Shown one piece after another: positions 52,434 through 60,788 of a stretch of DNA of 64,000 nt. Position 1 is the first letter of the stretch. Every line of letters begins with the position of its first letter. Made by a program: the position numbers and the translations under genes. The notes below the pieces were generated by a model. That model was given only the letters and a program-made list of their open reading frames with translations, searched no databases and was not told the DNA's origin. This stretch comes from JBFLYO01 sp040756745 (GTDB taxonomy: Bacteria > Bacteroidota > Ignavibacteria > UBA10030 > UBA6906): the NCBI GenBank assembly GCA_040756745.1, contig JBFLYO010000017.1, forward strand, positions 1 to 64,000. Direction: 5' to 3'.

Positions 52434-53728
52434 GGCCGGGGGCGATCCAATAGTTCGATCGTCGCATTTGATGGACGGCGTTCGCGCTGCAGTCGGGCCG
52501 CAACTGATTCGGCACTCCTCATGACACGAAGTAGATTCAATCCGGCGAGCTTCCTCAGGTCGTCGTCACTCCACCTCCGGCGCAGCAGCTCCGCAAAGAG
52601 CGACGGATAGCATGAGACATCTTCCAGACCAATGGGCATATCCTCGCTGCCAAAAAAATCTCCCCCAATTCCGACGTTATCTGCGCCGGCGATCTTACGA
52701 ATATGGTCGATATGGTCGGCAACTTGTGACAGTGTCGCTCGTGGTTTCGGACGCCGTGCCGTGAAGGCCATGCGCACACTGTCGGCTCTTGGGCCCTTGG
52801 GAAGGGCAGCCTGCTCCGCTGCAAGCGCCTCGTACCATGCCGCTACATCACGCGAGACAAAATCCGGGACGAATGTCGCCATCACAATGCCACCGTTGTG
52901 AGGGATCCGGACGAGGATAGAATCGGGAACGTTGCGCGCGACGTCGACGAGGGCCCCGGCCGACGAATGTGAAAAGATAACCGGCGCTTCGCTGACGTCG
53001 AGCGCCTGACTCATGACGCCGGCGGATACATGTGAGAGATCGACCAGCATGCCGAGCCGGTTCATTTCGCGGATGACCTCCCTGCCGAAGGGGGTCAGGC
53101 CGTTGTGCCTCGCCGAATCGAGCGCGGCATCTGCCCAGTCGAGGGTCACGTTGTGCGTCAGAGTCATGTACCTGACACCCAGCCCGTAGTACGCACGGAG
53201 GACGCCAAGGGAATTCTCGATCGCATGACCCCCTTCGATGCCGAGGAGGGAGGCGATCCGTCCCTGGCGGAACACCTTCTGGATGTCGTCCGCCGTCAGG
53301 GCGGGCGCGAACGTCCCGGGATACCGAGTGATAATGCGCCGCGCGATGTCGATCTGCTCGAGCTGCATTCGTGCAAAGTGACGGTCCGGAAGGTCTCCGG
53401 GAATGTACACCGACCAGAATTGCCCCCCGACCTGACCGCGCTTCAGCCGTTCTATGTCAGTGTCTCCCGGCCGCCACGAGTGCAGATCGACGCTCTCCAC
53501 ATTGCCCCGCGCATTCCTGTCCTCCCGAACTCCCCACGGAAGATCGTTGTGGCCATCGATGAGGGGGACAGAACGGAGGATGCGGCGGGCATGGGCAAGG
53601 TGGTCGTCGTCTGGGTCCCGCGCCTGGGCGGGGGCGGAAGAGATGCCGACCCCGAGCCATGCGATCACCATCAGAATACCAATGGCAAGCCGGGGAGGTC
53701 CTTCGCGCAAATCGTTCAAACACGACAT
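52430..53728 (-). CDS. M19-family membrane dipeptidase, exported
   Basis: A 432-residue zinc peptidase with an N-terminal signal (AIGILMVIAWLGVGISSAPAQA). Zinc ligands appear as VPLIDGHNDLPW (His and Asp), LLGIEGGHAIENS (bridging Glu), MLVDLSHVSAG and VIFSHSSAGALV (His). M19 enzymes (renal dipeptidase family) cleave dipeptides, sometimes with D-residues, in the periplasm. It overlaps dinB at its end. Upstream is a 150-bp gap with a C/G-rich hairpin. Confidence 0.94.
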   Translation of the reverse strand: MSCLNDLREGPPRLAIGILMVIAWLGVGISSAPAQARDPDDDHLAHARRILRSVPLIDGHNDLPWGVREDRNARGNVESVDLHSWRPGDTDIERLKRGQVGGQFWSVYIPGDLPDRHFARMQLEQIDIARRIITRYPGTFAPALTADDIQKVFRQGRIASLLGIEGGHAIENSLGVLRAYYGLGVRYMTLTHNVTLDWADAALDSARHNGLTPFGREVIREMNRLGMLVDLSHVSAGVMSQALDVSEAPVIFSHSSAGALVDVARNVPDSILVRIPHNGGIVMATFVPDFVSRDVAAWYEALAAEQAALPKGPRADSVRMAFTARRPKPRATLSQVADHIDHIRKIAGADNVGIGGDFFGSEDMPIGLEDVSCYPSLFAELLRRRWSDDDLRKLAGLNLLRVMRSAESVAARLQRERRPSNATIELLDRPRP

Positions 53729-53764
53729 TCGTCTTTCTCTCTTTCGTCACGGAACTCTCCCCCC

Positions 53765-53793
53765 CTCCCCCTCCCTTGGCAAGGGAGGGGGAG
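53765..53793. repeat. Perfect C/G-rich hairpin, dispersed type
   Basis: CTCCCCCTCCCTT (53765-53777), loop ggc, AAGGGAGGGGGAG (53781-53793): a 13-bp perfect stem, followed by tgagggggagag. It resembles the hairpins at 62891-62953. It lies between the start of the M19 gene and the stop of the amidase gene. Confidence 0.65.
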
Positions 53794-53880
53794 TGAGGGG
53801 GAGAGTCAGCTTGTGAGCTAAGGGACGGGGTTAGGGTTACGTGAGAAAACGAAAAGGTAACAGTATCTCGGACAGGACTC

Positions 53881-55545
53881 TCACCACAGCTCCGCCGTCG
53901 CCAGAAACCTCGGCGGCTTTCGGACATTGGTCGCCTGCTCAAACGCAAATGCCAGATTGATCAGCTTCTGTTCGCTCCATGCCCTGCCAAAGAACGAAAT
54001 CCCGACGGGCATGCCGAACACGAAGCCGGCTGGCACTGTGACGCTGGGATATCCCGCCACCGCCGCGGCCGTGGAGCTCCCGCCGAGGAAGTGATCACCG
54101 TCGATCAGGTCTGTCACCCATCCCGGGCTTTCCGTCGGCGCTACAAGAGCGTCCAGGCGATGCTTGTCCATGATTGCATCAATCCCGCCTTTCCGTGAGA
54201 GCGTTCGGCATTTTTTTAGCGCGTCGAGATACTCCCTGCTCGCCAACGATCCTTTCGCATCGGCCTTGAGGAACGTCTCCTGTCCGAAGTAGGGCATCTC
54301 CGATTTCGCATTCTTCTCGTTGAATTCGATGATGTCGCGCAGGGTGTGAACGGGAGAAGCCGGCCCGCGGCGGTCAAGGTAGGCCTTCATGTCGGCCTTG
54401 AGCTCGTAGAGCAGTACGGTGAATTCATCATTATCAAACTTGCCAAGCGTGGGGATGTCGGCGGGATCGACCACAATCGCACCTGCATGTTGCAGGACGT
54501 CGAGTGCTCCGTTGATCACGACATCCACAGAGGGGAGGAATCCGAAATACTTGCGAACCACGCCGATCCTCGCCCCCTTCAAGCCATCCGCTGAGAGCGA
54601 CCTGGTGTAATCGGCGGCGGCTTTCCCCCTCCCCTCCGCCGTCCCTTTGTCGGCCGGATCAATCCCCATGAGAGCCCCGAGGAGGATCGCGGCGTCGCGA
54701 ACGGTTCGAGCCATCGGACCCGCAGTGTCCTGAGTATGGGAGATGGGAATGACACCTGTGCGGCTGACGAGCCCGACGGTCGGTTTGATCCCGACGATCC
54801 CGTTGACCGATGAGGGGCTCACGATGGAGCCGTCGGTTTCAGTACCTACGGCAGCAGTGCAGAGATTGGCCGCAACTGCGACGGCTGAGCCGGAACTTGA
54901 TCCTGAAGTGTTTCTGTCCAGCGCGTATGGATTCTTCGTCAGCCCTCCGCGTCCGCTCCAGCCGCTCGTCGAATGATTCGAGCGGATATTCGCCCATTCG
55001 CTGAGGTTCGTCTTCCCGAGGATGACCGCTCCCGCTCGCCGCAATTGCTTTACGAGGAATGCGTCCTCTGCCGGCTTCCCACCCAGGAGTGCGAGCGAAC
55101 CGGCCGAGGTTTCCATCCTATCTGCAGTGTCGATGTTGTCCTTGATGAGGACAGGGATGCCGTGCATCGGACCACGCGCTCCCCTCTCCTTTCGCTCCTT
55201 GTCGAGCTCCTCGGCGATCGCCAGGGCGTCCGGATTCATCTCAATGACGCTCCGGATCCCGGCGCCGTTGCGATCCACCTCTTCAATGCGTTCGATGTAG
55301 CGCTCCACGATCGATCGCGACGTCGAAGCACCTGTGGCCATTTCCTCTTGCAAGCGGCCGATGGTTGTTTCATCCAGGTCGAACGGTGAGACATCGGCCC
55401 TGGCGCTCTCGTGCGCGGCCATACGACCGGCAGTCGTGATCGATGGGAAGGCGGCTGCGCCGATCGCTCCAGAGAGTCCTGCGGCCATGAACTGCCTTCT
55501 ACTTACTCGGAGTGACGATGCGCCGGAGTGTTTACGTGGTTTCAT
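53881..55545 (-). CDS. Exported amidase (amidase-signature family, GatA-like)
   Basis: A 554-residue amidase. The N-terminus carries SRRQFMAAGLSGAIGAAAF, a twin-arginine signal, so it is folded before export. Amidase signature: catalytic Lys in VLIKDNIDTAD, cis-Ser and nucleophile in NTSGSSSGSAVAVAANLCTAAVGTETDGSIVSPSSVNGIVGIKPT. Being exported and away from gatB/gatC, it is not the tRNA amidotransferase; it likely hydrolyses amides or peptides outside the inner membrane. It lies 19 bp after the OmdA-like gene at 55565. Confidence 0.93.
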   Translation of the reverse strand: MKPRKHSGASSLRVSRRQFMAAGLSGAIGAAAFPSITTAGRMAAHESARADVSPFDLDETTIGRLQEEMATGASTSRSIVERYIERIEEVDRNGAGIRSVIEMNPDALAIAEELDKERKERGARGPMHGIPVLIKDNIDTADRMETSAGSLALLGGKPAEDAFLVKQLRRAGAVILGKTNLSEWANIRSNHSTSGWSGRGGLTKNPYALDRNTSGSSSGSAVAVAANLCTAAVGTETDGSIVSPSSVNGIVGIKPTVGLVSRTGVIPISHTQDTAGPMARTVRDAAILLGALMGIDPADKGTAEGRGKAAADYTRSLSADGLKGARIGVVRKYFGFLPSVDVVINGALDVLQHAGAIVVDPADIPTLGKFDNDEFTVLLYELKADMKAYLDRRGPASPVHTLRDIIEFNEKNAKSEMPYFGQETFLKADAKGSLASREYLDALKKCRTLSRKGGIDAIMDKHRLDALVAPTESPGWVTDLIDGDHFLGGSSTAAAVAGYPSVTVPAGFVFGMPVGISFFGRAWSEQKLINLAFAFEQATNVRKPPRFLATAELW

Positions 55546-55564
55546 AGCAGGGTACTCCTTCAGG

Positions 55565-56176
55565 TCATTTCTCGTACTTCCAGTTTCGGTTTTTTCCCTG
55601 GGCGATCCAGACGACTGCGGTAGTAAGCCGCTTTTGCCTCGTTGCGTCGGTCTTTGCCTCCGTCACCCATTCAACGTATTCGCGTTTCATTGAAGGGCTA
55701 AAATTCTTGAAGACCCTGCTCGCTTTCGGATTTGCCCGGATGGCTCGCGCGAAGTACGGAGGGATCCGAAGCGGTTTCTTCCTCTTCGACCTCCTCTGCA
55801 CTGGCAGCGTGGTGCCCCCTTCATTGAGCCGCATTGCCTCGCGGATGTATTTCGCGAGAATGGCTTCCGACGGGATGTCTGACAGGTTCGTCAGGCGGCC
55901 GAACTGCCCCATAGAGGTCTTGCCGATGCGGGAAAGTATTCCGTCGGGGTCGGACAGCTGGGTCGCCTTCCAGAACCCGAAGGAGCAATGCTGCTTGAAC
56001 GCCGCCATACTGCAGAGGATGCCATGGTACTCGAAGTGCGGGAAACCCCATTTGATGGTCTCCTGAACCTCGGGGCATGCTCGGTGAACGACCTTGCGGA
56101 GATGTGAAAGGATCGGCCTGGCGAACTCGGCCGACCTGGCAATGTACGCGTCGATCCGCTTGTCGGTTGATCTCAT
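55565..56176 (-). CDS. DUF1801-OmdA (YdeI/OmpD-associated-like) protein
   Basis: A 203-residue protein. The first 120 residues match the DUF1801/YdhG-type fold (TIKWGFPHFEYHGILCSMAAFKQHCSFGFWKA). The C-terminal half (about 130-200, RIPPYFARAIRANPKASRVFKNFSPSMKREYVEWVTEAKTDATRQKRLTTAVVWIAQGK) is an OmdA domain. Function unknown, cytoplasmic. A paralogue of the OmdA half lies at 57996-58559, separated by the ketosynthase gene. Confidence 0.87.
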   Translation of the reverse strand: MRSTDKRIDAYIARSAEFARPILSHLRKVVHRACPEVQETIKWGFPHFEYHGILCSMAAFKQHCSFGFWKATQLSDPDGILSRIGKTSMGQFGRLTNLSDIPSEAILAKYIREAMRLNEGGTTLPVQRRSKRKKPLRIPPYFARAIRANPKASRVFKNFSPSMKREYVEWVTEAKTDATRQKRLTTAVVWIAQGKNRNWKYEK

Positions 56177-56224
56177 GGGTGCGAGTCTAGTGTGAACCTT
56201 GATAATCGGCGCGTCGGCGGCGAT

Positions 56225-57622
56225 TCAGACCACGTCGTCCCGGCGCGGTGACCAGGGTGTGAGGGGTTTTTGGAATTCCTCCGCCGGCTGAAAACGGGGA
56301 TGGACGTCCTTGCTCCATTGCACCTGATGGAATCCGGTGGCCGGCGATGCATCGACGGCGGCCGGAGAAAAGACGGCCGACGAATAGTAGAATCCCCCAA
56401 GTCCGATACTATGAACCAGGACGGCCCCAGCGGGTTTCTGTTGTAGCTTCGTGACGACACGGATGGCGCCGCATGAGGGATCGGGGTTCTCATGATTGAT
56501 CGTTGGCGGCACCATGCCGCGCCGGAGCGTCAGGCACGCCGTCACGGCTTGCAGGGCGGAGGAACCTGCCCCGTGCTGTCCGAGCATCGACTTAATCGAG
56601 TGGACATGCGTGGACGGGAAGCTTTCGCCAAACACTTCCGCAAGGGCGAGCGATTCGAGTCGGTCGTAGACGACGGATGAGGACCCGTTCGCATTGATGA
56701 CCCCCACCATTTGCGGGCGCACCTCCGCTTCGGCCAGCGCTCCGCGCATCGCTCTGACTGCGGGGCGGGTATCGAGTTCCGGCCTGTCGTGGCTGTACTG
56801 ACGGTTCTGGCCGGCGGAGCAGATCTGGTACCCGCCGACGCGCGCATAGATTCGAGCACCCCGCGCCCTGGCGTGCGGCTCGGCCTCAAGAAGCAGTGCC
56901 GCCGCCCCCTCCCCCAATACGTTTCCGTCCCTGTCGCGGTCGAAAGGACGGGACGCCCGACCCGGGTCGTCGTTGAAGCGCGTGGCAAGCGAATTCGATG
57001 CATTCAGCGCCGCCAGTACTTCAGGCACGACCTCGCAGTCAGACCCGATGACCAGCATGGCGTCGACCGCCCCTGCCTGGATCATCCGGAGCGACTGTCC
57101 TAGCGCGTCCAGTCCCGAGTTGCACCCCGAGGTTGTCGTGTGGATCGGCCCTCTGATATTGAAAAACGAAGAGACGACACATGCGGCTGAATGATTGAAC
57201 GCGTGAAAGGATGTGTACGGAGGAATCGAGCCGGTCCGGAGATACTGGCTGTTTAATGACATGATGGTTTCGAGATTGCCCACCGACGTGCCCACATGGA
57301 CGCCAAGGCGGTCCGGATCGCATGCATCCAGGTCAATCTCCGCGTCATGCAGGGCAAGCACCGCGGCTGCCAGTGCAAGCTGCACCGGACGCGGAGTGCG
57401 CCGGGCCATCAAATCCCCGTCTGTAACGTACCGCTCCAGACGGAATGACAGAATCTCTGCGGCGATCTTCGAGGGAGAGCGTGAAGCGTCGCACAGTGTG
57501 ATGGGGCCGAACCCGTGCCGCCCTTCCATGAGCGAATCCCAGAATTCGTTCCGGCCGATGCCGATGGCGCTGACGGGACCGACACCCGTAACGACTACCG
57601 GCGTGATCTCGACTGACCTCAT
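56225..57622 (-). CDS. Beta-ketoacyl synthase-like protein lacking both catalytic histidines
   Basis: A 465-residue FabF-fold thiolase-superfamily protein. The nucleophile Cys167 (TTSGCNSGLDALG) and the conserved Lys344 (SIKSM) are kept, as is FDRDRDGNVLGEGAAALL. The first catalytic His, normally in NAHGT, is Asn312 (NANGSSSVVYD), and the second, normally in KSxxGH, is Gln349 (KSMLGQHGAG), with a His one place later. So normal decarboxylative condensation is doubtful. No acyl carrier protein, ketoreductase or malonyl transferase is adjacent. It may be a chain-length-factor-like or acyltransferase-type relative. The start gives the usual VVVTGVGPVSAIG. Confidence 0.88.
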   Translation of the reverse strand: MRSVEITPVVVTGVGPVSAIGIGRNEFWDSLMEGRHGFGPITLCDASRSPSKIAAEILSFRLERYVTDGDLMARRTPRPVQLALAAAVLALHDAEIDLDACDPDRLGVHVGTSVGNLETIMSLNSQYLRTGSIPPYTSFHAFNHSAACVVSSFFNIRGPIHTTTSGCNSGLDALGQSLRMIQAGAVDAMLVIGSDCEVVPEVLAALNASNSLATRFNDDPGRASRPFDRDRDGNVLGEGAAALLLEAEPHARARGARIYARVGGYQICSAGQNRQYSHDRPELDTRPAVRAMRGALAEAEVRPQMVGVINANGSSSVVYDRLESLALAEVFGESFPSTHVHSIKSMLGQHGAGSSALQAVTACLTLRRGMVPPTINHENPDPSCGAIRVVTKLQQKPAGAVLVHSIGLGGFYYSSAVFSPAAVDASPATGFHQVQWSKDVHPRFQPAEEFQKPLTPWSPRRDDVV

Positions 57623-57770
57623 CGCTGCCCTCGCTCAGACTCTTGAAGGAATGGTTCCAATGGCCACGGAATATACGGTACATCCGGTCGGATTTCAAGA
57701 AAAGCGGGCTGGAGGGATGTCACTGGCGGGGCACTGAGGGAATAGGCAACGGAGGTGGAGCAAGAGTCAG

Positions 57771-57995
57771 ATTGAGATTGAGATTGAGATTGAGATTAAG
57801 GGGTGGAGCAGGTTAAGGGGTGAATCAGGTTAAGGGGTGAATCAGGTTGAGGGGTGGAGCAGGTTAAGGGGTGAATCAGGTTAAGGGGTGGAGCAGAGTG
57901 AAAAGCCACGCCCTTAACTTTGACCCTACCCTTACCCTTTTCCTTGACCTTGGCCTTAACCTTGACCTTAACCTCACTCTCGATCTCAATCTTTC
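57771..57995. repeat. Hexamer run, six 17-bp tandem units and a pyrimidine-rich arm
   Basis: The 373-bp gap before the ketosynthase start holds: five hexamers ATTGAG/ATTAAG (57771-57800); six 17-bp units of the form ggttaaggggtgaatca or ggttaaggggtggagca (57794-57895, exactly 102 bp); then a CCTTAA/CCTTGA/ACCTTG pyrimidine-rich stretch (57909-57995) ending at the TAA stop of the OmdA-like gene. The pyrimidine side can pair imperfectly with the purine side. The 17-bp unit also occurs at 7070-7103. The remaining 57623-57770 shows no gene. Confidence 0.85.
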
Positions 57996-58559
57996 TTATT
58001 GCACCATCCCGAACCTCTTGCCCTGTCCAGTCATCTTCAGGAAGTAGTTGAGTCGCTGCTTGAAAATCTCCGGACGGTGACGCGCACCGGCGATCCACCC
58101 GACTCGAATGCGTTTGTAGGATTCCGGAAATTTGCAGAAGTTCTCCCACACCTTCCTGTCCTTCTTGAGCGCTCTGAGGATGTCGGGCGGAATGATCAAC
58201 TTCGCCGGCTTCGCTGGCTCACGGACGTGATGACGGATTGCATCCAGTCCGGCCTTGGTCATCCTCCCGCTCCTGATCAGTCGGCGCACGCGCTCCCGGT
58301 TCATCGGTGAAAGCTTGCTCCCCGGCTTGCGCGGGCTGAACCGCTGCGCATAGCAGACGTGATCGATCGGCTTGAGGATACTGTCGATCCACCCGAAGCA
58401 GAGCGCCTCCTCTACGGCATCGTTGTACGGGATCCTTGGCTTGCCCGAATTCTTCTTGTAGTACACCAGCCAGATTTCCTTCTCCGACCTGTGGTGCTTC
58501 TTCAACCAAGACCGGAATTGCCTGCGATCCTTGACGTAGAGTGTTTGGCCAATGTCCAT
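57996..58559 (-). CDS. YdeI/OmpD-associated family protein
   Basis: A 187-residue protein with the family pattern TLYVKDRRQFRSWLKKHHRSEKEIWLVYYKKNSGK (residues about 6-40), ALCFGWIDSILKPID and FSPRKPGSKLSPMNRERVRRLI, plus a C-terminal YKRIRVGWIAGARHRPEIFKQRLNYFLKMT OmdA tail. Cytoplasmic, function unknown. The ATG at 58559 is chosen because the 24 upstream codons consist of heptad repeat DNA. It ends at the 17-mer repeat array. Confidence 0.88.
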   Translation of the reverse strand: MDIGQTLYVKDRRQFRSWLKKHHRSEKEIWLVYYKKNSGKPRIPYNDAVEEALCFGWIDSILKPIDHVCYAQRFSPRKPGSKLSPMNRERVRRLIRSGRMTKAGLDAIRHHVREPAKPAKLIIPPDILRALKKDRKVWENFCKFPESYKRIRVGWIAGARHRPEIFKQRLNYFLKMTGQGKRFGMVQ

Positions 58560-58571
58560 GCAGAATCTCGC

Positions 58572-58676
58572 AATGCGGATTGCAAATTGCGGAAAGTGGC
58601 AACAATCCTCAATTCTCAATCCTCCATTCAATTGTTTCCTCCCTACTCCATACTCCCTACTGACTTCTCCCGGCTG
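58572..58676. repeat. Degenerate heptanucleotide tandem repeats ending at the MFS stop
   Basis: aatgcgg, attgcaa, attgcgg, aaagtgg (58572-58599), then cctcaat, tctcaat, cctccat (58607-58627) and cctactc, catactc, cctactg, acttctc (58642-58669), in 7-bp register up to the stop codon of the leftward MFS gene (58679-58677). The whole gap is made of these words. Confidence 0.75.
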
Positions 58677-59939
58677 TCAGTGCTCAAGCCGTCGTCCCCT
58701 CGTCTCCGGAAACACCCAGATCCATGCACCTGTCAGGATTGCAAACAGGGCCGCAAGTGAGATGCCGCCGCTCAGCCCATACTGGCGGGCAATCACGGCG
58801 ATCAGCACAGGAGTGAAGAACTGCACGCCGCGTGCCATGTTGAACGCGGAACCCATCGCCGTGTTCCTGATGGAGGTAGGAAAGAGTTCGGCGAAGAGCG
58901 GACCGTAACCGCTGAACATGCCCGTCCCAAACCCGACGAGAAACATGAATGCGAGTGCGACCGCAGGTGTCGCAGCAGCGACATCCCACAGCAGCGTGAC
59001 CATCACCAGCCCCGCAGCCATGACGCAGGAGTAGATTGAATATGCCGGCCTTCTGCCAAGCGTGTCGGCCACCAGGCCAAATGTCAGGTACCCGATCAGA
59101 CCGCCGGCCTGTGTCACCAGCATCCAGGCCGCTGACTTGACCAACGTAAACTGCCTCTCCTGGTGGAGGTACCCCGGGAGCCAGCTGTACGTGAACCAGT
59201 AGGCCGACATGTCAAAGACCGCAAGGACGAGGGATTTTAGAAACATGTTCCTGTGCGGAGGAACGAACAACTGCAGAAACTTGCTCCTCCGGTCCTCCAG
59301 TGCGGCGACCGTTGACAATCCTCCCTCGCGAACAAGCCGGCGCCGCTCCATCCAGACATCCGATTCCGGAAGACGTTTGCGGATGAAGACGACCAGAAGA
59401 GCCGGGAGGATCGAGAGGAAAAAGCAGGCCTTCCAGCCGATTTGCGGAGCAACGAAGCCCCCAACGATCGAGGCCAGGACGATACCGACGGGGGCGCCGG
59501 TCTGCATGACTGCGCCATATCGACCGCGCATCCGTGGCGGAAACGTCTCGCCAACGTACGTCTGCCCCGTCGCCCACTCCCCGCCGACGCCGAGACCGGT
59601 GATGATTCTGAACACCAGCAGGGCCTCAAGCGACGAGGCCAGGCCGCAGAGGAACGTCCCAATACTATAAGTAAGAATCGTCCATTGCAGCACACTCTTT
59701 CTGCCGAACCTGTCCGAGAGGATGCCGAAGGTGACTCCCCCTACAGCCGTGGCCGCGAGCGACGCACCCAGGACGTACGACAGACCGATATTGGAAAGAT
59801 GAAGTTCCTCTCCGATCGGAATAAGGAGGAACGAAAAGAGGATGAGATCGTAGAAATCGAACACCCAGCCCGCCCAGCTCATCAACAGGATCTCGTAGTG
59901 CTGCCGCGTCGGCTTTTGCTGTTCGCTCAGGAGCGTCAT
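58677..59939 (-). CDS. MFS transporter (sugar/organic acid:H+ symporter type)
   Basis: A 420-residue, 12-helix major facilitator. The loop 2-3 motif GILSDRFGRKSVL and the long central signature GVGGEWATGQTYVGETFPPRMRGRYGAVMQTGAPVG belong to the sugar/metabolite:H+ symporter branch (lactate, sialate, aromatic acid type). In helix 1, WVFDFYDLILFSFLL carries the usual Asp residues. ATG 59939 has GGAG 7 nt upstream; a start 21 codons earlier is open but lacks support. Substrate unknown. Confidence 0.92.
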   Translation of the reverse strand: MTLLSEQQKPTRQHYEILLMSWAGWVFDFYDLILFSFLLIPIGEELHLSNIGLSYVLGASLAATAVGGVTFGILSDRFGRKSVLQWTILTYSIGTFLCGLASSLEALLVFRIITGLGVGGEWATGQTYVGETFPPRMRGRYGAVMQTGAPVGIVLASIVGGFVAPQIGWKACFFLSILPALLVVFIRKRLPESDVWMERRRLVREGGLSTVAALEDRRSKFLQLFVPPHRNMFLKSLVLAVFDMSAYWFTYSWLPGYLHQERQFTLVKSAAWMLVTQAGGLIGYLTFGLVADTLGRRPAYSIYSCVMAAGLVMVTLLWDVAAATPAVALAFMFLVGFGTGMFSGYGPLFAELFPTSIRNTAMGSAFNMARGVQFFTPVLIAVIARQYGLSGGISLAALFAILTGAWIWVFPETRGRRLEH

Positions 59940-60063
59940 GGCATGTCTCCGTGGACGTGCGTCGAGACCTGATGACGCAGGCGGTAAGTTGTTCGGATTC
60001 AATGAATGGCGACACGTGGTCGGATTGAGTCAGAAATGTACAATCCCGGGGGAAACAAAGCAA

Positions 60064-60097
60064 ACAGCCCGGAACAACGTGCTGTTGTCCGGGCTGT
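60064..60097 (-). terminator. Rho-independent terminator of the YceI gene
   Basis: On the minus strand ACAGCCCGGACAAC and GTTGTTCCGGGCTGT form a 14-bp stem with one bulge and a short loop, followed by TTTGCTTTGTTT. It lies 20 bp after the yceI stop. Confidence 0.8.
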
Positions 60098-60117
60098 CGT
60101 GCAGACGGCGGGAAAAC

Positions 60118-60663
60118 TCAGGCCGCTTTGGCGGCGTCCTGCACCTTGTTGAATTCAGTCAGGATCTCGATCTTCACTTCGTTGCTCACTACCACCCCAC
60201 CCGCCTCCGTCACCGCATTCCACTGGAGGCCGTAGTCGAAGCGGTTGATCTTGCCGGTGATCTCGAATCCTGCGACCTGGCTACCACCGAAGCCGGCCAC
60301 GGTGCCGTTATAGATGACTTCCAGCGTGACGGGCCTCGTGACGCCACACAGGGTCAGGTCGCCCGTGACTTTCAACTCATGATCAGAGAGCTTCTTCACC
60401 GACTTTGACACGAACGTCAGCTTGGGGTACTTAGCCGCGTCGAAGAAGTCGGGCGACTTCAGGTGCCCGTCCCGCTGTTCGTTCTTCGTGTTGATGCTGT
60501 TGACGTCCGCCTCGAAGACGATCTTCGCATCGCTGAAGTCTTCCTTTCCGGCTTCAATGGCCGCTTCATACGAGACGAAGTTGCCCGTCACAGTGGAGAC
60601 CACGAGGTGTTTCACTTTGAAGTTGACCTCGGAGTGTGTCGGATCAATCTTCCAGAGTGCCAT
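60118..60663 (-). CDS. YceI-family lipid-binding protein
   Basis: A 181-residue lipocalin-like YceI protein: WKIDPTHSEVNFKVKHLVVSTVTGNF, DVNSINTKNEQRDGHLKSPDFFDAAKYPKLTFVSK and DLTLCGVTRPVTLEV are the family pattern. Unlike E. coli YceI there is no signal peptide, so it is probably cytoplasmic. Members bind isoprenoid chains and respond to acid or base stress. ATG 60663 has AGGAGC 8 nt upstream. A Crp-like regulator is encoded just upstream on the same strand. Confidence 0.94.
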   Translation of the reverse strand: MALWKIDPTHSEVNFKVKHLVVSTVTGNFVSYEAAIEAGKEDFSDAKIVFEADVNSINTKNEQRDGHLKSPDFFDAAKYPKLTFVSKSVKKLSDHELKVTGDLTLCGVTRPVTLEVIYNGTVAGFGGSQVAGFEITGKINRFDYGLQWNAVTEAGGVVVSNEVKIEILTEFNKVQDAAKAA

Positions 60664-60788
60664 GGTATGTTGCTCCTGTATGATGATTGATGATGTTTGT
60701 CGATTGTGAACACCATCAATATACCATGGGGAGCTCCCCGGCACATTCACGTGTGCGAAGAAATGGTGTTACCATAGGATAACGCCGG

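Noticed and set aside
57794..57895. CRISPR-like array
   Set aside because: Units of 17 bp are directly adjacent with no spacers and no cas genes; a tandem repeat, not CRISPR.
57796..58149. Open frame through the 17-bp repeat array
   Set aside because: Its product is a repeat of the DNA units and overlaps the OmdA-like gene in another frame; no start signal.
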